A stretch of 64,000 bases of DNA from Polaribacter pacificus (GTDB lineage: Bacteria; Bacteroidota; Bacteroidia; Flavobacteriales; Flavobacteriaceae): positions 1,798,001 to 1,862,000 of the forward strand of contig NZ_CP150664.1 in NCBI RefSeq assembly GCF_038024035.1, written 5' to 3'. Shown piece after piece: positions 1 through 8,624 of the stretch. The notes below the pieces were generated by a model. The model was not told the DNA's origin. It was given only the letters and a program-made list of their open reading frames with translations, and did no database searches. The first letter of the stretch is position 1, and each line of letters begins with the position of its first letter. Position numbers and translations under genes: made by a program.

Positions 1-1
1 A

Positions 2-727
2 GGTTTAATGGCTGGAATTAATGCCGCTCTAAAAGTGCAAAACAAAGAGCCTTTTATATTAAAACGCAACGAAGCTTATATTGGAGTTTTAATTGATGAT
101 TTAATTACAAAAGGAACAGAAGAGCCCTATAGAATGTTTACGTCTCGTGCTGAATACAGGACCTTATTGAGACAAGATAATGCAGATCTTAGATTAACAC
201 CTAAGTCATATCAAATTGGTTTGGCATCAGAAGAACGCATGGAACGCGTTGTAATGAAAAAGAAAAAATCAGAAGAATTAATAGATTTTTTAAACAACCT
301 TAGCGTTACTAAAGAACAAATTAATCCTATACTTGAGCACAATAATTTAGCGCTTGTTAATCAATCGATGAAGCTTTTTAAAATTGCTGCTAGACCTCAA
401 TTATCCTTTTCTGATTTTGTTGAGATTCCTGCATTAAAAAGTTATATTGAAGCCAATCAAATTGATCAAGAGATTATTGAACAAGTAGAAATTTTCTTAA
501 AATATTCTGGTTATATAGAAAAGGAAAAGAACAATGCTGATAAACTTAATCGATTAGAGAATGTTGTAATTCCTTCACATTTTGATTATAACAAAGTGAA
601 ATCATTATCATATGAAGCTAGAGAAAAGTTATTAAAAATTAAACCAACCAGTATTTCTCAAGCAAGTAGAATCAGCGGAGTTTCGCCAAGTGATATTTCT
701 GTTTTGTTGGTTTATATGGGGCGATAA
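2..727 (+). CDS. mnmG: tRNA uridine-5-carboxymethylaminomethyl modification enzyme MnmG (GidA), C-terminal part
   Basis: MnmG, with MnmE, places the cmnm5/nm5 group on wobble uridine 34 of certain tRNAs. The gene is cut by the window edge: the reading frame is open from base 2 (Gly-Leu precede the first Met at base 8), so that Met is internal. What remains is the end of the FAD domain (GLMAGINAA, family GLxAGINAA), the hallmark EPYRMFTSRAEYR stretch, and the helical C-terminal MnmE-interaction region ending about 240 residues in. The C-terminus looks intact. A parS-like palindrome follows 20 bp after the stop. Identification is secure from the conserved motifs; the missing N-terminal half is outside the window. 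Confidence 0.96.
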   Translation, partial: GLMAGINAALKVQNKEPFILKRNEAYIGVLIDDLITKGTEEPYRMFTSRAEYRTLLRQDNADLRLTPKSYQIGLASEERMERVVMKKKKSEELIDFLNNLSVTKEQINPILEHNNLALVNQSMKLFKIAARPQLSFSDFVEIPALKSYIEANQIDQEIIEQVEIFLKYSGYIEKEKNNADKLNRLENVVIPSHFDYNKVKSLSYEAREKLLKIKPTSISQASRISGVSPSDISVLLVYMGR

Positions 728-746
728 ATTTAAAGATATATCTATA

Positions 747-762
747 TGTTCCATGTGGAACA
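747..762. other. parS: Candidate parS (ParB-binding) site
   Basis: The sequence TGTTCCATGTGGAACA has two perfect 7-base arms (TGTTCCA / TGGAACA) around a 2-base centre. The widespread bacterial parS consensus is TGTTTCACGTGAAACA. This site keeps the overall 16-bp layout, with the arms changed symmetrically at one position and the CG centre changed to TG. It lies between mnmG and the next gene. That it binds ParB is inferred from sequence alone. Confidence 0.6.
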
Positions 763-781
763 TTCTATGAAATTTTAAAAA

Positions 782-1642
782 ATGACTAGCACAGAAGAAC
801 TTTATAATAATTTAGAACCCTATTTAGATTGTACAGATTATAGTGTTTCAAACGAACCTTTTTCTTTATTAATAAACAAAGAGTTTAATTTGTTAGTTAC
901 ACAACCTGTTCCAGAACAGCTTTCAAAATACTATGAAAGCCCTGCTTATATTTCTCATAGCAACACCAGCAAAACAATAGTAGATAAAATTTATCAAGGG
1001 GTTCGAAAATTTACCTTACAAAAAAAGGTAAAGCTGATCAATTCATTTAACAGCTCTACTAAACTACTTTTAGATGTGGGTTGTGGTACTGGAGATTTTT
1101 TAAAACAAGCCAATGAAAACGGCTGGTCGGTGACAGGAGTAGAACCTAATCTAGGAGCTAGAAATTTAGCTTCTAGCAAAGGGATTTCTGTTTTTGAAGA
1201 TTTAACAGCTTTAGAAAATCAACAGTATGATGTTATTTCTCTATGGCATGTTTTAGAACATGTAGAACAACTAGATGAATACCTTAACCAAATAAAAAAA
1301 TTGTTAAAAGAAGACGGTGTTTTAATCATCGCCGTTCCAAATTTTAATAGTTATGACGCCGAGTATTATAAAAATTTTTGGGCAGCTTATGATGTACCAA
1401 GACATGTATGGCATTTTTCACAACAAGCTATTTCTAAGTTAATGAAAGAAAGAGCCATGTCTGTTTTTAAAATACTTCCAATGAAATTTGATTCGTATTA
1501 TGTTTCATTGTTAAGTGAAAAGTATAAGAATTCAAAAAATAATTTTATCAAAGCTTTTTATATTGGTTTTGTATCAAATATCAAGGCTAGGAAGTCTTCG
1601 GAATATTCTTCATTGATATACCTGATTAAAAAGGACAAATAA
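782..1642 (+). CDS. Class I SAM-dependent methyltransferase (UbiG-like)
   Basis: The protein has 286 residues. Residues 97-104 form SAM motif I (LDVGCGTG), an acidic VEPN follows at the end of strand 2, and LWHVLEHV near residues 154-161 matches the post-motif II signature of Methyltransf_11/23 proteins. The roughly 90 residues before motif I and the C-terminal helical part are not specific enough to name a substrate. It is in the same direction as mnmG, 54 bp downstream and after the parS-like site, and is followed by a strong terminator, so it closes this unit. The substrate could be a small molecule, lipid or glycan; nothing in the sequence decides it. Confidence 0.85.
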   Translation: MTSTEELYNNLEPYLDCTDYSVSNEPFSLLINKEFNLLVTQPVPEQLSKYYESPAYISHSNTSKTIVDKIYQGVRKFTLQKKVKLINSFNSSTKLLLDVGCGTGDFLKQANENGWSVTGVEPNLGARNLASSKGISVFEDLTALENQQYDVISLWHVLEHVEQLDEYLNQIKKLLKEDGVLIIAVPNFNSYDAEYYKNFWAAYDVPRHVWHFSQQAISKLMKERAMSVFKILPMKFDSYYVSLLSEKYKNSKNNFIKAFYIGFVSNIKARKSSEYSSLIYLIKKDK

Positions 1643-1704
1643 TCGTTTACGAGCTAGTTTCTAAGCTGATTAGCTTTAAAACACCTAAATACCAATAAAA
1701 AATA

Positions 1705-1745
1705 AAAAAACCGCTTAAAACGAAGATTTTAAGCGGTTTTTTTAT
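1705..1745. terminator. Bidirectional intrinsic terminator
   Basis: The arms AACCGCTTAAAA and TTTTAAGCGGTT close a 6-base loop (CGAAGA), with an A-run before and a T-run after. It sits between the methyltransferase (plus strand) and the DoxX-like gene (minus strand), so it can end transcription from both sides. Confidence 0.93.
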
Positions 1746-1793
1746 TTGTTTTTTTTATAACAAACAAAATTTCAATAAGATTATCTTATATCA

Positions 1794-2192
1794 TTAGGCA
1801 GATAAAAGATACACTCCAAAAATGGTGGTTACAAAATATACTGCTAAGGTCATTGCTCCAGCATAATCTTTTGCAAGACGCTGACCAATTAACAAAAAGA
1901 TGAGAGTTAATGCAGAAAGTTCAACTCCAAGCAAAGCGGCTGTTTTTGTTCCATCAACAAATAACTGATAAACACCTACGATCATCAAAGCACTTGCTAA
2001 AAGCTCTAAAATTAAAATTGTAGCCAAAAGTAGGGGAACAGAGTTTTTTAAAGGTGAGTTTGCAAAATGACCTTTTATAAAAGATACATTTCCTTTCCAG
2101 TCAATTAATTTATCAACTCCAGATTGTAAAAAAGTGACAATTAAAAAAATCAAGATTAAAATTTCTGTTGGGTAATTTTGAAGTAGTGACAT
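1794..2192 (-). CDS. DoxX-like membrane protein
   Basis: This 132-residue protein has four hydrophobic segments (about residues 8-25, 50-72, 84-104 and 110-130). Between the first and second it carries the pattern QSGVDKLIDWKGN, like the GxxKLxxW pattern of DoxX-family proteins. It lies just downstream of holB (17 bp) on the same strand and probably shares its transcript. DoxX-family proteins are often tied to thiol or quinone redox roles, but the function of this branch is not established. Its small size and hydrophobicity leave the exact family assignment moderately certain. Confidence 0.72.
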   Translation of the reverse strand: MSLLQNYPTEILILIFLIVTFLQSGVDKLIDWKGNVSFIKGHFANSPLKNSVPLLLATILILELLASALMIVGVYQLFVDGTKTAALLGVELSALTLIFLLIGQRLAKDYAGAMTLAVYFVTTIFGVYLLSA

Positions 2193-2209
2193 AGGTTAAT
2201 GGTTGTAAG

Positions 2210-3361
2210 TTAGTTATTTATAGCAGGCTCTTTACTGTGCAATAAACGGGTTAGTTTTATAGATAAATCTAGTAAAATAATTTTTGCATTTCCATTTCGC
2301 TCTATATGGTATAGTGCTGAGTTTAATTCTTTTTCAATGTCTAGTATGTTTGCACTATGCACAAATGGAGCAAACTTTTTTAAATCAAAGTTGGCTGTTT
2401 TAGTTTCTAAAAAAACAAGTGATTGTGCTTGATAATTATAAAGTAAAGCCTGTCTAAAAAATTGCAAACAGTACTTTAAAAAATGTTTTTGAGTTTCTCT
2501 TCCTGATTTAGCGATGGTATCACTCCAGGCTACCAACTGTTCTATAACAGCAGCGTTTCCTTTTGCTTTAAAAGCTGCTCGAACCCAAACAATAAACCAC
2601 TCTTCAAAGAGGTCATCGCCAGCATCATGATGCAAAAGATGCAAGGCTTTGTTATAATTACCCTCTGCAGAATGTGCAATTTTTATCGCTGCATTTTCTG
2701 ATATTTTTTCTTTGTGTATTAAAGCATCTGTGATCTCTTTTTCAGAGATGGCTTTAAAGTAGATGGCTTGACAACGAGAAGTAATAGTGCTAATAAGTTG
2801 TTCTTCATCTTCTGTTACTAAAATAAAGATGGTTTTTTCTGGTGGTTCTTCTATAAGCTTTAGCAGTTTATTTGCGGCAGCACTGTTCATTTTTTCGGGC
2901 ATCCAAATAATCATCACTTTAAAACCTCCTTCGTAAGACTTTAGTTTTAAGGATTTTACAATATCTGCTGCCTCATCGACACCAATTAAACCTTGTTTGT
3001 TTTCTACCCCAATAAACTGTAGCCAATTGTATAAATTCCCGTAAGGCTGTTCTTTCATAAAGGCACGCCACTCGGTCATAAATAATGCACTGATTGGATG
3101 TGATTTAACTTGATCGTTGGTCGTAACCGGAAAGGCAAAATGCAAATCAGGATGTGCTAAATTTGCACATTTTAATTGGCAGGCCTCTTTGTTATCAGAG
3201 GTAGAGCACAACAAATATTGGGCATAGGCTATGGCCATAGGCAAGGTGCCACTGCCTTCTTTGCCTACAAACAACTGTGCATGAGGGATGCGGTGATTAT
3301 CTGCAGAACTCTTTAAGTAGCTCTTAATATATTCTTGTCCAAGTACGTCTTTAAAAAACAT
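2210..3361 (-). CDS. holB: DNA polymerase III subunit delta'
   Basis: The delta' subunit is part of the clamp-loader complex that loads the sliding clamp during replication. The protein has 383 residues. It has a degenerate P-loop (GKEGSGT, about 33-39), as expected for delta', which does not hydrolyse ATP; zinc-module cysteines at 52, 61 and 65; the NKLLKLIEEPP helix (about 164-174); and the SRC motif at 195-197 supplied in trans to neighbouring AAA+ subunits. The C-terminal collar is divergent, as is usual in Bacteroidota. A TATATTTG box (minus strand, 3366-3373) ends only 4 bp before the start codon, suggesting a leaderless or nearly leaderless mRNA. Confidence 0.93.
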   Translation of the reverse strand: MFFKDVLGQEYIKSYLKSSADNHRIPHAQLFVGKEGSGTLPMAIAYAQYLLCSTSDNKEACQLKCANLAHPDLHFAFPVTTNDQVKSHPISALFMTEWRAFMKEQPYGNLYNWLQFIGVENKQGLIGVDEAADIVKSLKLKSYEGGFKVMIIWMPEKMNSAAANKLLKLIEEPPEKTIFILVTEDEEQLISTITSRCQAIYFKAISEKEITDALIHKEKISENAAIKIAHSAEGNYNKALHLLHHDAGDDLFEEWFIVWVRAAFKAKGNAAVIEQLVAWSDTIAKSGRETQKHFLKYCLQFFRQALLYNYQAQSLVFLETKTANFDLKKFAPFVHSANILDIEKELNSALYHIERNGNAKIILLDLSIKLTRLLHSKEPAINN

Positions 3362-3365
3362 AGTA

Positions 3366-3373
3366 CAAATATA
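3366..3373 (-). promoter_or_regulatory. Bacteroidota-type -7 box for holB
   Basis: TATATTTG on the minus strand matches TAnnTTTG. It ends 4 bp before the holB ATG, so initiation would fall on or next to the start codon. No clear TTG element is seen about 20 bp upstream. Confidence 0.55.
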
Positions 3374-3443
3374 GGATTTTAAATGTGCTAATTAAGGATG
3401 TCTATTCTGGGTTTTTCAATTTTTTATCCCATGGATAAATAAG

Positions 3444-3451
3444 TACATTTG
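3444..3451 (+). promoter_or_regulatory. Bacteroidota-type -7 box for pgk
   Basis: TACATTTG matches TAnnTTTG and lies 17 bp before the pgk ATG, giving an expected 5' leader of about 10 nt. The pgk and holB promoters are divergent within about 100 bp. Confidence 0.6.
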
Positions 3452-3468
3452 TAAAAATTTTATGTACA

Positions 3469-4656
3469 ATGAAAACACTGAATGATTTTAATTTCGACGG
3501 AAAAAAAGCATTAATTAGAGTAGATTTTAATGTGCCGTTAAACGCTGATTTTATAGTAACCGATGCAACCAGAATTTTTGCAGCTAAACCAAGTATAATC
3601 AAAGTTTTAGAAGACGGAGGTTCTGTGGTTTTAATGTCTCATTTAGGCAGACCTAAAGGAAAAGAAGACAAATTTTCTTTAAAACACATTGTAGATAAAG
3701 TAGAAGAAATTATTGGTGTTCAAGTAGGTTTTGTAGAGGATTGTATTGGTGATAAAGCCCAACAAGCAGTTGCAAACCTAGAACCAGGACAGGTTTTATT
3801 ATTAGAAAATCTTCGTTTTTATGCCGAAGAAGAAAAAGGAGACCTTGATTTTGCAAAACAATTAGCGCAATTAGGCGATATCTATATAAACGATGCTTTT
3901 GGAACTGCTCATCGAGCACATGCATCCACCACAATTGTTGCTCAATTTTTTCCTGAAAATAAATGTTTTGGAGCCTTGTTGTCTAGAGAAATAGAAAGTA
4001 TTAATAAGGTATTAAATGACAGTGTAAAACCAGTAACAGCCATTTTAGGGGGCGCAAAAGTATCTTCTAAAATTGGTGTTTTAGAAAATATACTAGACAA
4101 GGTAAATCATATTATCATTGGAGGAGGTATGACCTTTACTTTTATAAAAGCACTAGGAGGCCAAATTGGAAATTCTTTAGTTGAAGAAGATAAATTGGAT
4201 CTTGCATTGGCTATTTTAGCAAAAGCCAAAGAAAAAAACGTACAAATTCACTTACCTGTTGATGCAATTATCGCAGATGCTTTTAGCAATGATGCAAATA
4301 TAAAAGAGGTTGCTACGGATGCCATTCCAGATGGATGGATGGGATTAGATGTTGGTTCTAAAACCTCAGAAATCTTTGCAGATGTGATTGCGAAATCTAA
4401 AACTATTTTATGGAATGGTCCACTAGGAGTTTTTGAAATGGAAGCCTTTTCTAAAGGAACTATTGAGCTTGGAAACGCCATTGCAAAAGCAACTTCAAAA
4501 GGCGCTTTTTCTTTAGTGGGTGGAGGAGATTCTGTTGCCGCTGTTAAACAATTTGGTTTTGAAGACAAGGTTAGTTACGTATCTACTGGAGGAGGAGCCA
4601 TGTTAGAAATGCTAGAAGGGAAACCCCTTCCGGGAATTGAAGCGATTTTAAATTAA
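3469..4656 (+). CDS. pgk: Phosphoglycerate kinase
   Basis: This cytosolic glycolytic enzyme transfers phosphate between 1,3-bisphosphoglycerate and ADP. The protein has 395 residues, the normal bacterial length. Visible motifs are RVDFNVPL near residues 17-24, HLGRPKG near 59-65 for substrate binding, the GGAKVSSKI nucleotide-domain stretch, WNGPLGVFE, and the C-terminal GGGDSVAAV loop that binds nucleotide phosphates. The start is supported by the -7 box just upstream. The Tas-like reductase follows 44 bp later without a visible terminator and may be read through. Confidence 0.98.
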   Translation: MKTLNDFNFDGKKALIRVDFNVPLNADFIVTDATRIFAAKPSIIKVLEDGGSVVLMSHLGRPKGKEDKFSLKHIVDKVEEIIGVQVGFVEDCIGDKAQQAVANLEPGQVLLLENLRFYAEEEKGDLDFAKQLAQLGDIYINDAFGTAHRAHASTTIVAQFFPENKCFGALLSREIESINKVLNDSVKPVTAILGGAKVSSKIGVLENILDKVNHIIIGGGMTFTFIKALGGQIGNSLVEEDKLDLALAILAKAKEKNVQIHLPVDAIIADAFSNDANIKEVATDAIPDGWMGLDVGSKTSEIFADVIAKSKTILWNGPLGVFEMEAFSKGTIELGNAIAKATSKGAFSLVGGGDSVAAVKQFGFEDKVSYVSTGGGAMLEMLEGKPLPGIEAILN

Positions 4657-4700
4657 AAAAAACGGAGAGCAATCTTCATATAACGAAGCAGAGTAAGCAT

Positions 4701-5738
4701 ATGAAATATACGACCTTAGGAACTACTGATATTAAAGTGAGCAAAATTTGCCTTGGAACTATGACTTGGGGACAGCAAAATACAGAAGAAGAAGGACATC
4801 AACAGCTAGATTTTGCTTTAGATAAGGGCGTTAATTTTATAGATACTGCAGAAATGTATTCTGTGCCTGCGAGACCAGAAACCTATGGATCTACAGAAAA
4901 AATCATAGGGACTTGGCTCAAAAAAACCAAGAAAAGAGATCAGGTGGTTTTGGCTTCTAAAATCTCAGGGCCCAGTGCTCATACAGCACACATTCGCAGC
5001 GACGGTTTTAGTAAAAGGGCGCTTAATGAAGCCTTAGAAAACAGTTTAAAAAGACTACAAACAGATTATATTGATTTATATCAGCTTCATTGGCCTGAAC
5101 GCGGTGTAAATTGTTTTGGGGTCAGAGAATATCCCTATAAAAAACACAAAGAACATCCTGGAGATTTTTTAGAGATCCTAGAGACTTTAGATGCTTTTGT
5201 AAAAGTAGGTAAGATTAGACAAATAGGTCTTTCTAACGAAACTCCTTGGGGAACTTTACAGTATTTACAAACAGCCCATAAACATAGCCTCCCTAGAGTT
5301 GTAAGTATTCAAAATTCGTATTCCTTATTGCATAGATCTTATGAGTACGGAATGTCTGAGGTTTCTATGAGAGAAAATGTAGGCTTATTGGCCTATTCTC
5401 CTTTGGCTTTTGGGGTATTGTCCGGAAAATATACTCAAGGAAATAAACCAAAAGATGCTCGCGTAAGCTTGTTTCCAAATTACAGTCGTTATTCGAGTAA
5501 ACAATCAGAAGTTGCTGTATTAAAATACCAAGAGATCGCTCAAAAACACGGGTTGAGCTTGGCAGAAATGTCTTTGGCATTTGTCAATCAACTTCCTTTT
5601 TTAACAAGCACAATAATTGGCGCCACTAAAATGAGTCAGTTAAAAGAGAACCTTAATAGTATCAATATTGTTTTATCAAAAGATATAATTGATCAAATAA
5701 ATGAGGTTCATAAACTGATTCCAAACCCGGCACCGTAA
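4701..5738 (+). CDS. tas: Aldo/keto reductase, Tas family
   Basis: This 345-residue NADPH-dependent aldo/keto reductase fold protein closely resembles E. coli Tas throughout: LGTMTWGQQN near the N-terminus, TAEMYSVPARPET after strand 2, and DLYQLHWPERGVNCFG in the middle. The canonical catalytic tetrad is visible as D48, Y53, K87 and H130. Physiological substrates of Tas proteins are not known; E. coli tas was named for suppressing a tyrosine auxotroph. It follows pgk on the same strand and converges with a small lipoprotein gene, with only 6 bp between stop codons. Confidence 0.92.
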   Translation: MKYTTLGTTDIKVSKICLGTMTWGQQNTEEEGHQQLDFALDKGVNFIDTAEMYSVPARPETYGSTEKIIGTWLKKTKKRDQVVLASKISGPSAHTAHIRSDGFSKRALNEALENSLKRLQTDYIDLYQLHWPERGVNCFGVREYPYKKHKEHPGDFLEILETLDAFVKVGKIRQIGLSNETPWGTLQYLQTAHKHSLPRVVSIQNSYSLLHRSYEYGMSEVSMRENVGLLAYSPLAFGVLSGKYTQGNKPKDARVSLFPNYSRYSSKQSEVAVLKYQEIAQKHGLSLAEMSLAFVNQLPFLTSTIIGATKMSQLKENLNSINIVLSKDIIDQINEVHKLIPNPAP

Positions 5739-5744
5739 GAGTGT

Positions 5745-6053
5745 TTACTTTTCAATAAGTTTAATAGAAGTTGCTTTAAAACGATTGTTCTCTAGTTTTC
5801 CTGTAACTTCTGCGGTTCTTATCACCTCACAAAAACCGCTATTTTTGTCATGGGCATCGCCAAAATCATCAATATGTGCACCATCCACAAAATAGGCTTT
5901 ACCTTCAAACTTGATAGCCAAATCACAGCCTTCTTGTCCTGTTAAATGAAACTGACATTGCCCACAAGAAACTTCGGCAACAAAGGTTTTTTCTTTATTT
6001 TCTGAACATGCAAAAAATAACAAGACACTAAGCACTACTAATTTTTTCATCAT
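5745..6053 (-). CDS. DUF6370-type small lipoprotein
   Basis: The protein has 102 residues with a lipoprotein signal (LLFFAC, lipobox Cys16). The mature part has a CGQC pair (C30, C33), GC at 42-43 and a further C75 within a GFC motif, plus the conserved stretch GKAYFVDGAHIDDFGDAH. I recognise this pattern as the Bacteroidota DUF6370 family, whose function is unknown. The cysteines could bind metal or form disulfides. It starts 1 bp after the trpS stop codon and is probably co-transcribed with trpS. It should be anchored in the inner or outer membrane, facing the periplasm. Confidence 0.78.
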   Translation of the reverse strand: MMKKLVVLSVLLFFACSENKEKTFVAEVSCGQCQFHLTGQEGCDLAIKFEGKAYFVDGAHIDDFGDAHDKNSGFCEVIRTAEVTGKLENNRFKATSIKLIEK

Positions 6054-6054
6054 T

Positions 6055-7023
6055 TTAATAACCTATTTTTGATCGAACTCTCTGTAGTACTTCTTTTGCA
6101 ACAGCTCTGGCTTTTTGTGCACCTACTTCTAATGCCTTATCAATTTCTTCAAGGTTATTCATATAATAGGTATAGGTTTCTCTTTCTTTCTCGAAGCGTT
6201 GAAGTATTAATTCAAACAAGGCTTGTTTTGCATGTCCATAACCATAATTTCCGCCAAGATAATTGTCGCGCATTTCTTTAATTTGATCTTCAGAAGCCAA
6301 TAATTTATATAGGGCAAAAACATTATCAGTCTCTGGATCCTTAGGCTCTTCTAAAGGAGTGCTATCTGTCTGAATAGACATAATTTGCTTGCGCAGTTTT
6401 TTATCATCCAAAAATATATTGATAAAGTTATCTCTAGATTTACTCATCTTTTCTCCATCAGTTCCAGGAATCAATTGAGTTTCTTCATTTATTTTAGCGG
6501 TTGGCAATACAAGAGTATCTCCAACAACATGATTAAATCTACTAGCGACATCTCGGGTCATTTCTAAGTGCTGTAATTGATCTTTTCCTACAGGGACAAC
6601 TTCTGCATCATATAATAGAATATCGGCAGCCATAAGCATTGGATATACAAACAGTCCTGTATTTACATCAGCCAAACGATCTGCTTTGTCTTTAAAACTA
6701 TGCGCAAGTGTTAACCGTTGGTATGGAAAAAAACAGCTTAAATACCAGGTTAACTCGGTAGTTTCTGGCACATCACTTTGACGGTAAAAAACAGTGTTAT
6801 TAATGTCTAATCCACAGGCCAGCCAAGTAGCAGCAACACTATAGGTGTTTCCCTTCAGTTCTTTTGCATCTTTAATTTGTGTTAATGAATGCATATCTGC
6901 AATAAACAAAAAGGTTTCTTCTTTGGCGTCTTTTGCCATCTGAATGGCAGGTAAAATAGCACCTAATAAATTTCCTAAATGTGGAGTTCCTGTGCTTTGT
7001 ACCCCTGTTAAAATTCTTGACAT
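6055..7023 (-). CDS. trpS: Tryptophan-tRNA ligase
   Basis: This class I aminoacyl-tRNA synthetase charges tRNA-Trp. The protein has 322 residues, typical for bacteria. The HIGH-like signature appears as TPHLGN (residues 13-18), and the KMSKS loop appears as GEKMSKSRDN about 60% along. The MLMAADILLY and VPVGKDQLQH stretches are diagnostic for TrpS. A TATTTTTG box (minus strand, 7056-7063) lies 32 bp upstream of the start. The DUF6370 lipoprotein gene follows immediately. Confidence 0.97.
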   Translation of the reverse strand: MSRILTGVQSTGTPHLGNLLGAILPAIQMAKDAKEETFLFIADMHSLTQIKDAKELKGNTYSVAATWLACGLDINNTVFYRQSDVPETTELTWYLSCFFPYQRLTLAHSFKDKADRLADVNTGLFVYPMLMAADILLYDAEVVPVGKDQLQHLEMTRDVASRFNHVVGDTLVLPTAKINEETQLIPGTDGEKMSKSRDNFINIFLDDKKLRKQIMSIQTDSTPLEEPKDPETDNVFALYKLLASEDQIKEMRDNYLGGNYGYGHAKQALFELILQRFEKERETYTYYMNNLEEIDKALEVGAQKARAVAKEVLQRVRSKIGY

Positions 7024-7055
7024 TTGATTGTTTTTTTAGCTCTAAGTAATTGACA

Positions 7056-7063
7056 CAAAAATA
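7056..7063 (-). promoter_or_regulatory. -7 box for trpS
   Basis: TATTTTTG on the minus strand matches TAnnTTTG and lies 32 bp upstream of the trpS start codon. Confidence 0.5.
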
Positions 7064-7102
7064 CAGTTTTAATGATTAAAATCTAATAAGAATATAAATT
7101 AC

Positions 7103-7110
7103 TACATTTG
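7103..7110 (+). promoter_or_regulatory. -7 box for plsC, deciding the start codon
   Basis: TACATTTG matches TAnnTTTG. It ends 6 bp before the ATG at 7117 and overlaps the in-frame TTG at 7108. The TTG therefore cannot be a start on a transcript from this promoter, and the mRNA is expected to be leaderless or nearly so. Confidence 0.6.
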
Positions 7111-7116
7111 GCGCTT

Positions 7117-7890
7117 ATGGAATGGATTAGAAATTTTTTACGCATACTTTGGCGCCTGTGGTTTTATGTTTTTTTTGGCGTATCCATACTTTTAATGATT
7201 CCTTTTTTATTGATTTTAACAACACGTGAAAGCTATTATCCTTTTTTGTATAAAATCATCCGATTTTTTTCTAAGTCTTTGATTTTCTGCATGGGATTTC
7301 GCCTATCAACACAAATAGAAGAACCATTAGATCGACATAAAAGTTATATGTTTTGTCCTAATCACACGTCTATGTTAGATCCTTTTATTTTAATAGCCAT
7401 GGTTCCAAACCCGATTGTTTTTGTGGGCAAAGCAGAGCTTTCTAAAATTCCTGTTTTTGGGTTTTTTTATAAAAAGGTTTGCATTTTAGTAGATAGAACA
7501 AGTCCAAAAAGCAGAAGAGACGTGTATATGAAGGCAAAACGAAGACTTCAAGACGGTACTAGTGTCGCTATTTTTCCAGAAGGGTTGGTTCCAACAGAAG
7601 ATGTTGTTTTAAGCCCGTTTAAAAACGGAGCTTTTAGTTTGGCCATAGAACATCAAATACCAATTGTGCCTGCACTTTATTACGATTGTAAACGCTTGTT
7701 TTCTTGGACTATTTTTAAAGGGTCTCCAGGAGTCTTAAGAGTTAAACAATTTGCAAGCATCCCAACCCAAGGATTAGAAAAAAAACAAGCAGCAGCTCTT
7801 AAAGCTAGTTTGTACCAAAAACTTTATGCTGCCTTAGAAAAGGATGCGGCCTATATGAAAGACACCAACAGATTAAAAAACAATGAGTAA
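7117..7890 (+). CDS. plsC: 1-acyl-sn-glycerol-3-phosphate acyltransferase (PlsC family)
   Basis: The enzyme acylates lysophosphatidic acid to phosphatidic acid at the inner membrane. From the ATG at 7117 it has 257 residues. It begins with one or two membrane-associated hydrophobic segments (about 13-36). The catalytic HX4D motif is NHTSMLD (H83, D88) and the glycerol-phosphate pocket motif is FPEG (153-156). An in-frame TTG nine bases upstream is rejected because it lies inside the promoter box. The hemolysin III gene overlaps its last 8 bases, so the two are translated from one mRNA. Confidence 0.9.
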   Translation: MEWIRNFLRILWRLWFYVFFGVSILLMIPFLLILTTRESYYPFLYKIIRFFSKSLIFCMGFRLSTQIEEPLDRHKSYMFCPNHTSMLDPFILIAMVPNPIVFVGKAELSKIPVFGFFYKKVCILVDRTSPKSRRDVYMKAKRRLQDGTSVAIFPEGLVPTEDVVLSPFKNGAFSLAIEHQIPIVPALYYDCKRLFSWTIFKGSPGVLRVKQFASIPTQGLEKKQAAALKASLYQKLYAALEKDAAYMKDTNRLKNNE

Positions 7891-8521
7891 ATCAGTACAT
7901 AAATATTCTAAAAAGGAAGAGTTTTTAAACATTTACAGTCATGGATTTGGCTTGATTTTAAGCCTTATTTCTTTGCCTTTTTTGTGGTTAAAAGCAATGG
8001 ACTATGAAAGCTTTACCCAATCAGCCAGCTTTGTAATTTTTGGCCTTAGTATGATTATTTTATATGCAGCATCTACCTTTTATCACGCCGCCAAAGATCC
8101 AAAAAAAAGAAGAATTTTAAATATTGTAGATCATGCTGCTATCTACGTTTTAATTGCGGGTACCTACACTCCTTTTACATTAGTTAGCTTGTCTGGAAGC
8201 ACAGGAAATACGATTTTTTTTATTACCTGGGGATTGGCTTTAATAGGGATCATTCTCAAACTTTTTTTTACGGGAAGATTTGACAAGTTATCCACACTAA
8301 TGTATGTTTTAATGGGCTGGCAAATTGTTTTTGCTATTGAACCACTCACAGAACAACTTGCAACTAATGGTATTTTTTGGTTATTTACAGGAGGTGTTTT
8401 TTATACCGTTGGCGCAGTTTTATATGCCATTAAAAAGATACCTTACAACCACGCAATTTTTCATTTATTTGTTTTACTAGGAACTTGTTCACATTTTATA
8501 GCCGTGTATTGGTATTGCTAG
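7883..8521 (+). CDS. Hemolysin III / PAQR-family membrane protein
   Basis: The 212-residue protein has about seven hydrophobic segments. The HlyIII/PAQR signature histidines and acids are present: NIYSHGFG near the N-terminus, TFYHAAKD in the second helix region, DHAAIYVLIAGTYTPF in the middle and the C-terminal NHAIFHLFVLLGTCSHF. These residues form a zinc site in PAQR proteins. The family is related to YqfA of E. coli and to alkaline-ceramidase-like hydrolases; a haemolytic role is mostly historical. It overlaps plsC by 8 bases, suggesting a membrane-lipid context. Confidence 0.92.
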   Translation: MSKSVHKYSKKEEFLNIYSHGFGLILSLISLPFLWLKAMDYESFTQSASFVIFGLSMIILYAASTFYHAAKDPKKRRILNIVDHAAIYVLIAGTYTPFTLVSLSGSTGNTIFFITWGLALIGIILKLFFTGRFDKLSTLMYVLMGWQIVFAIEPLTEQLATNGIFWLFTGGVFYTVGAVLYAIKKIPYNHAIFHLFVLLGTCSHFIAVYWYC

Positions 8522-8587
8522 TATTGTTCTTTTTATAAAGTTCTCAGCTAACTTCATTTTTACACTTTTTATTAATTTCCTTAATTA

Positions 8588-8619
8588 TTTGTAAATCAAT
8601 AAAAAAGAATCTATATTTG
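8588..8619 (+). promoter_or_regulatory. Consensus Bacteroidota promoter of a candidate small RNA
   Basis: TTTG at 8588-8591 and TATATTTG at 8612-8619 are separated by 20 bp, an exact fit to the TTTG-N(about 19-21)-TAnnTTTG Bacteroidota promoter. No plus-strand gene follows before the terminator at 8691. Confidence 0.65.
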
Positions 8620-8624
8620 TTTCG

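Noticed and set aside
8..10. ATG at base 8 as a true start of mnmG
   Set aside because: The frame is open to the window edge and the encoded GLMAGINAA is an internal MnmG motif.
3710..4568. Antisense ORFs inside pgk
   Set aside because: They have unlikely composition and no conserved motif, and are typical shadows of a well-conserved gene.
7108..7116. Longer plsC start at TTG 7108
   Set aside because: The codon lies inside the TACATTTG promoter box and the ATG at 7117 is the expected family start.
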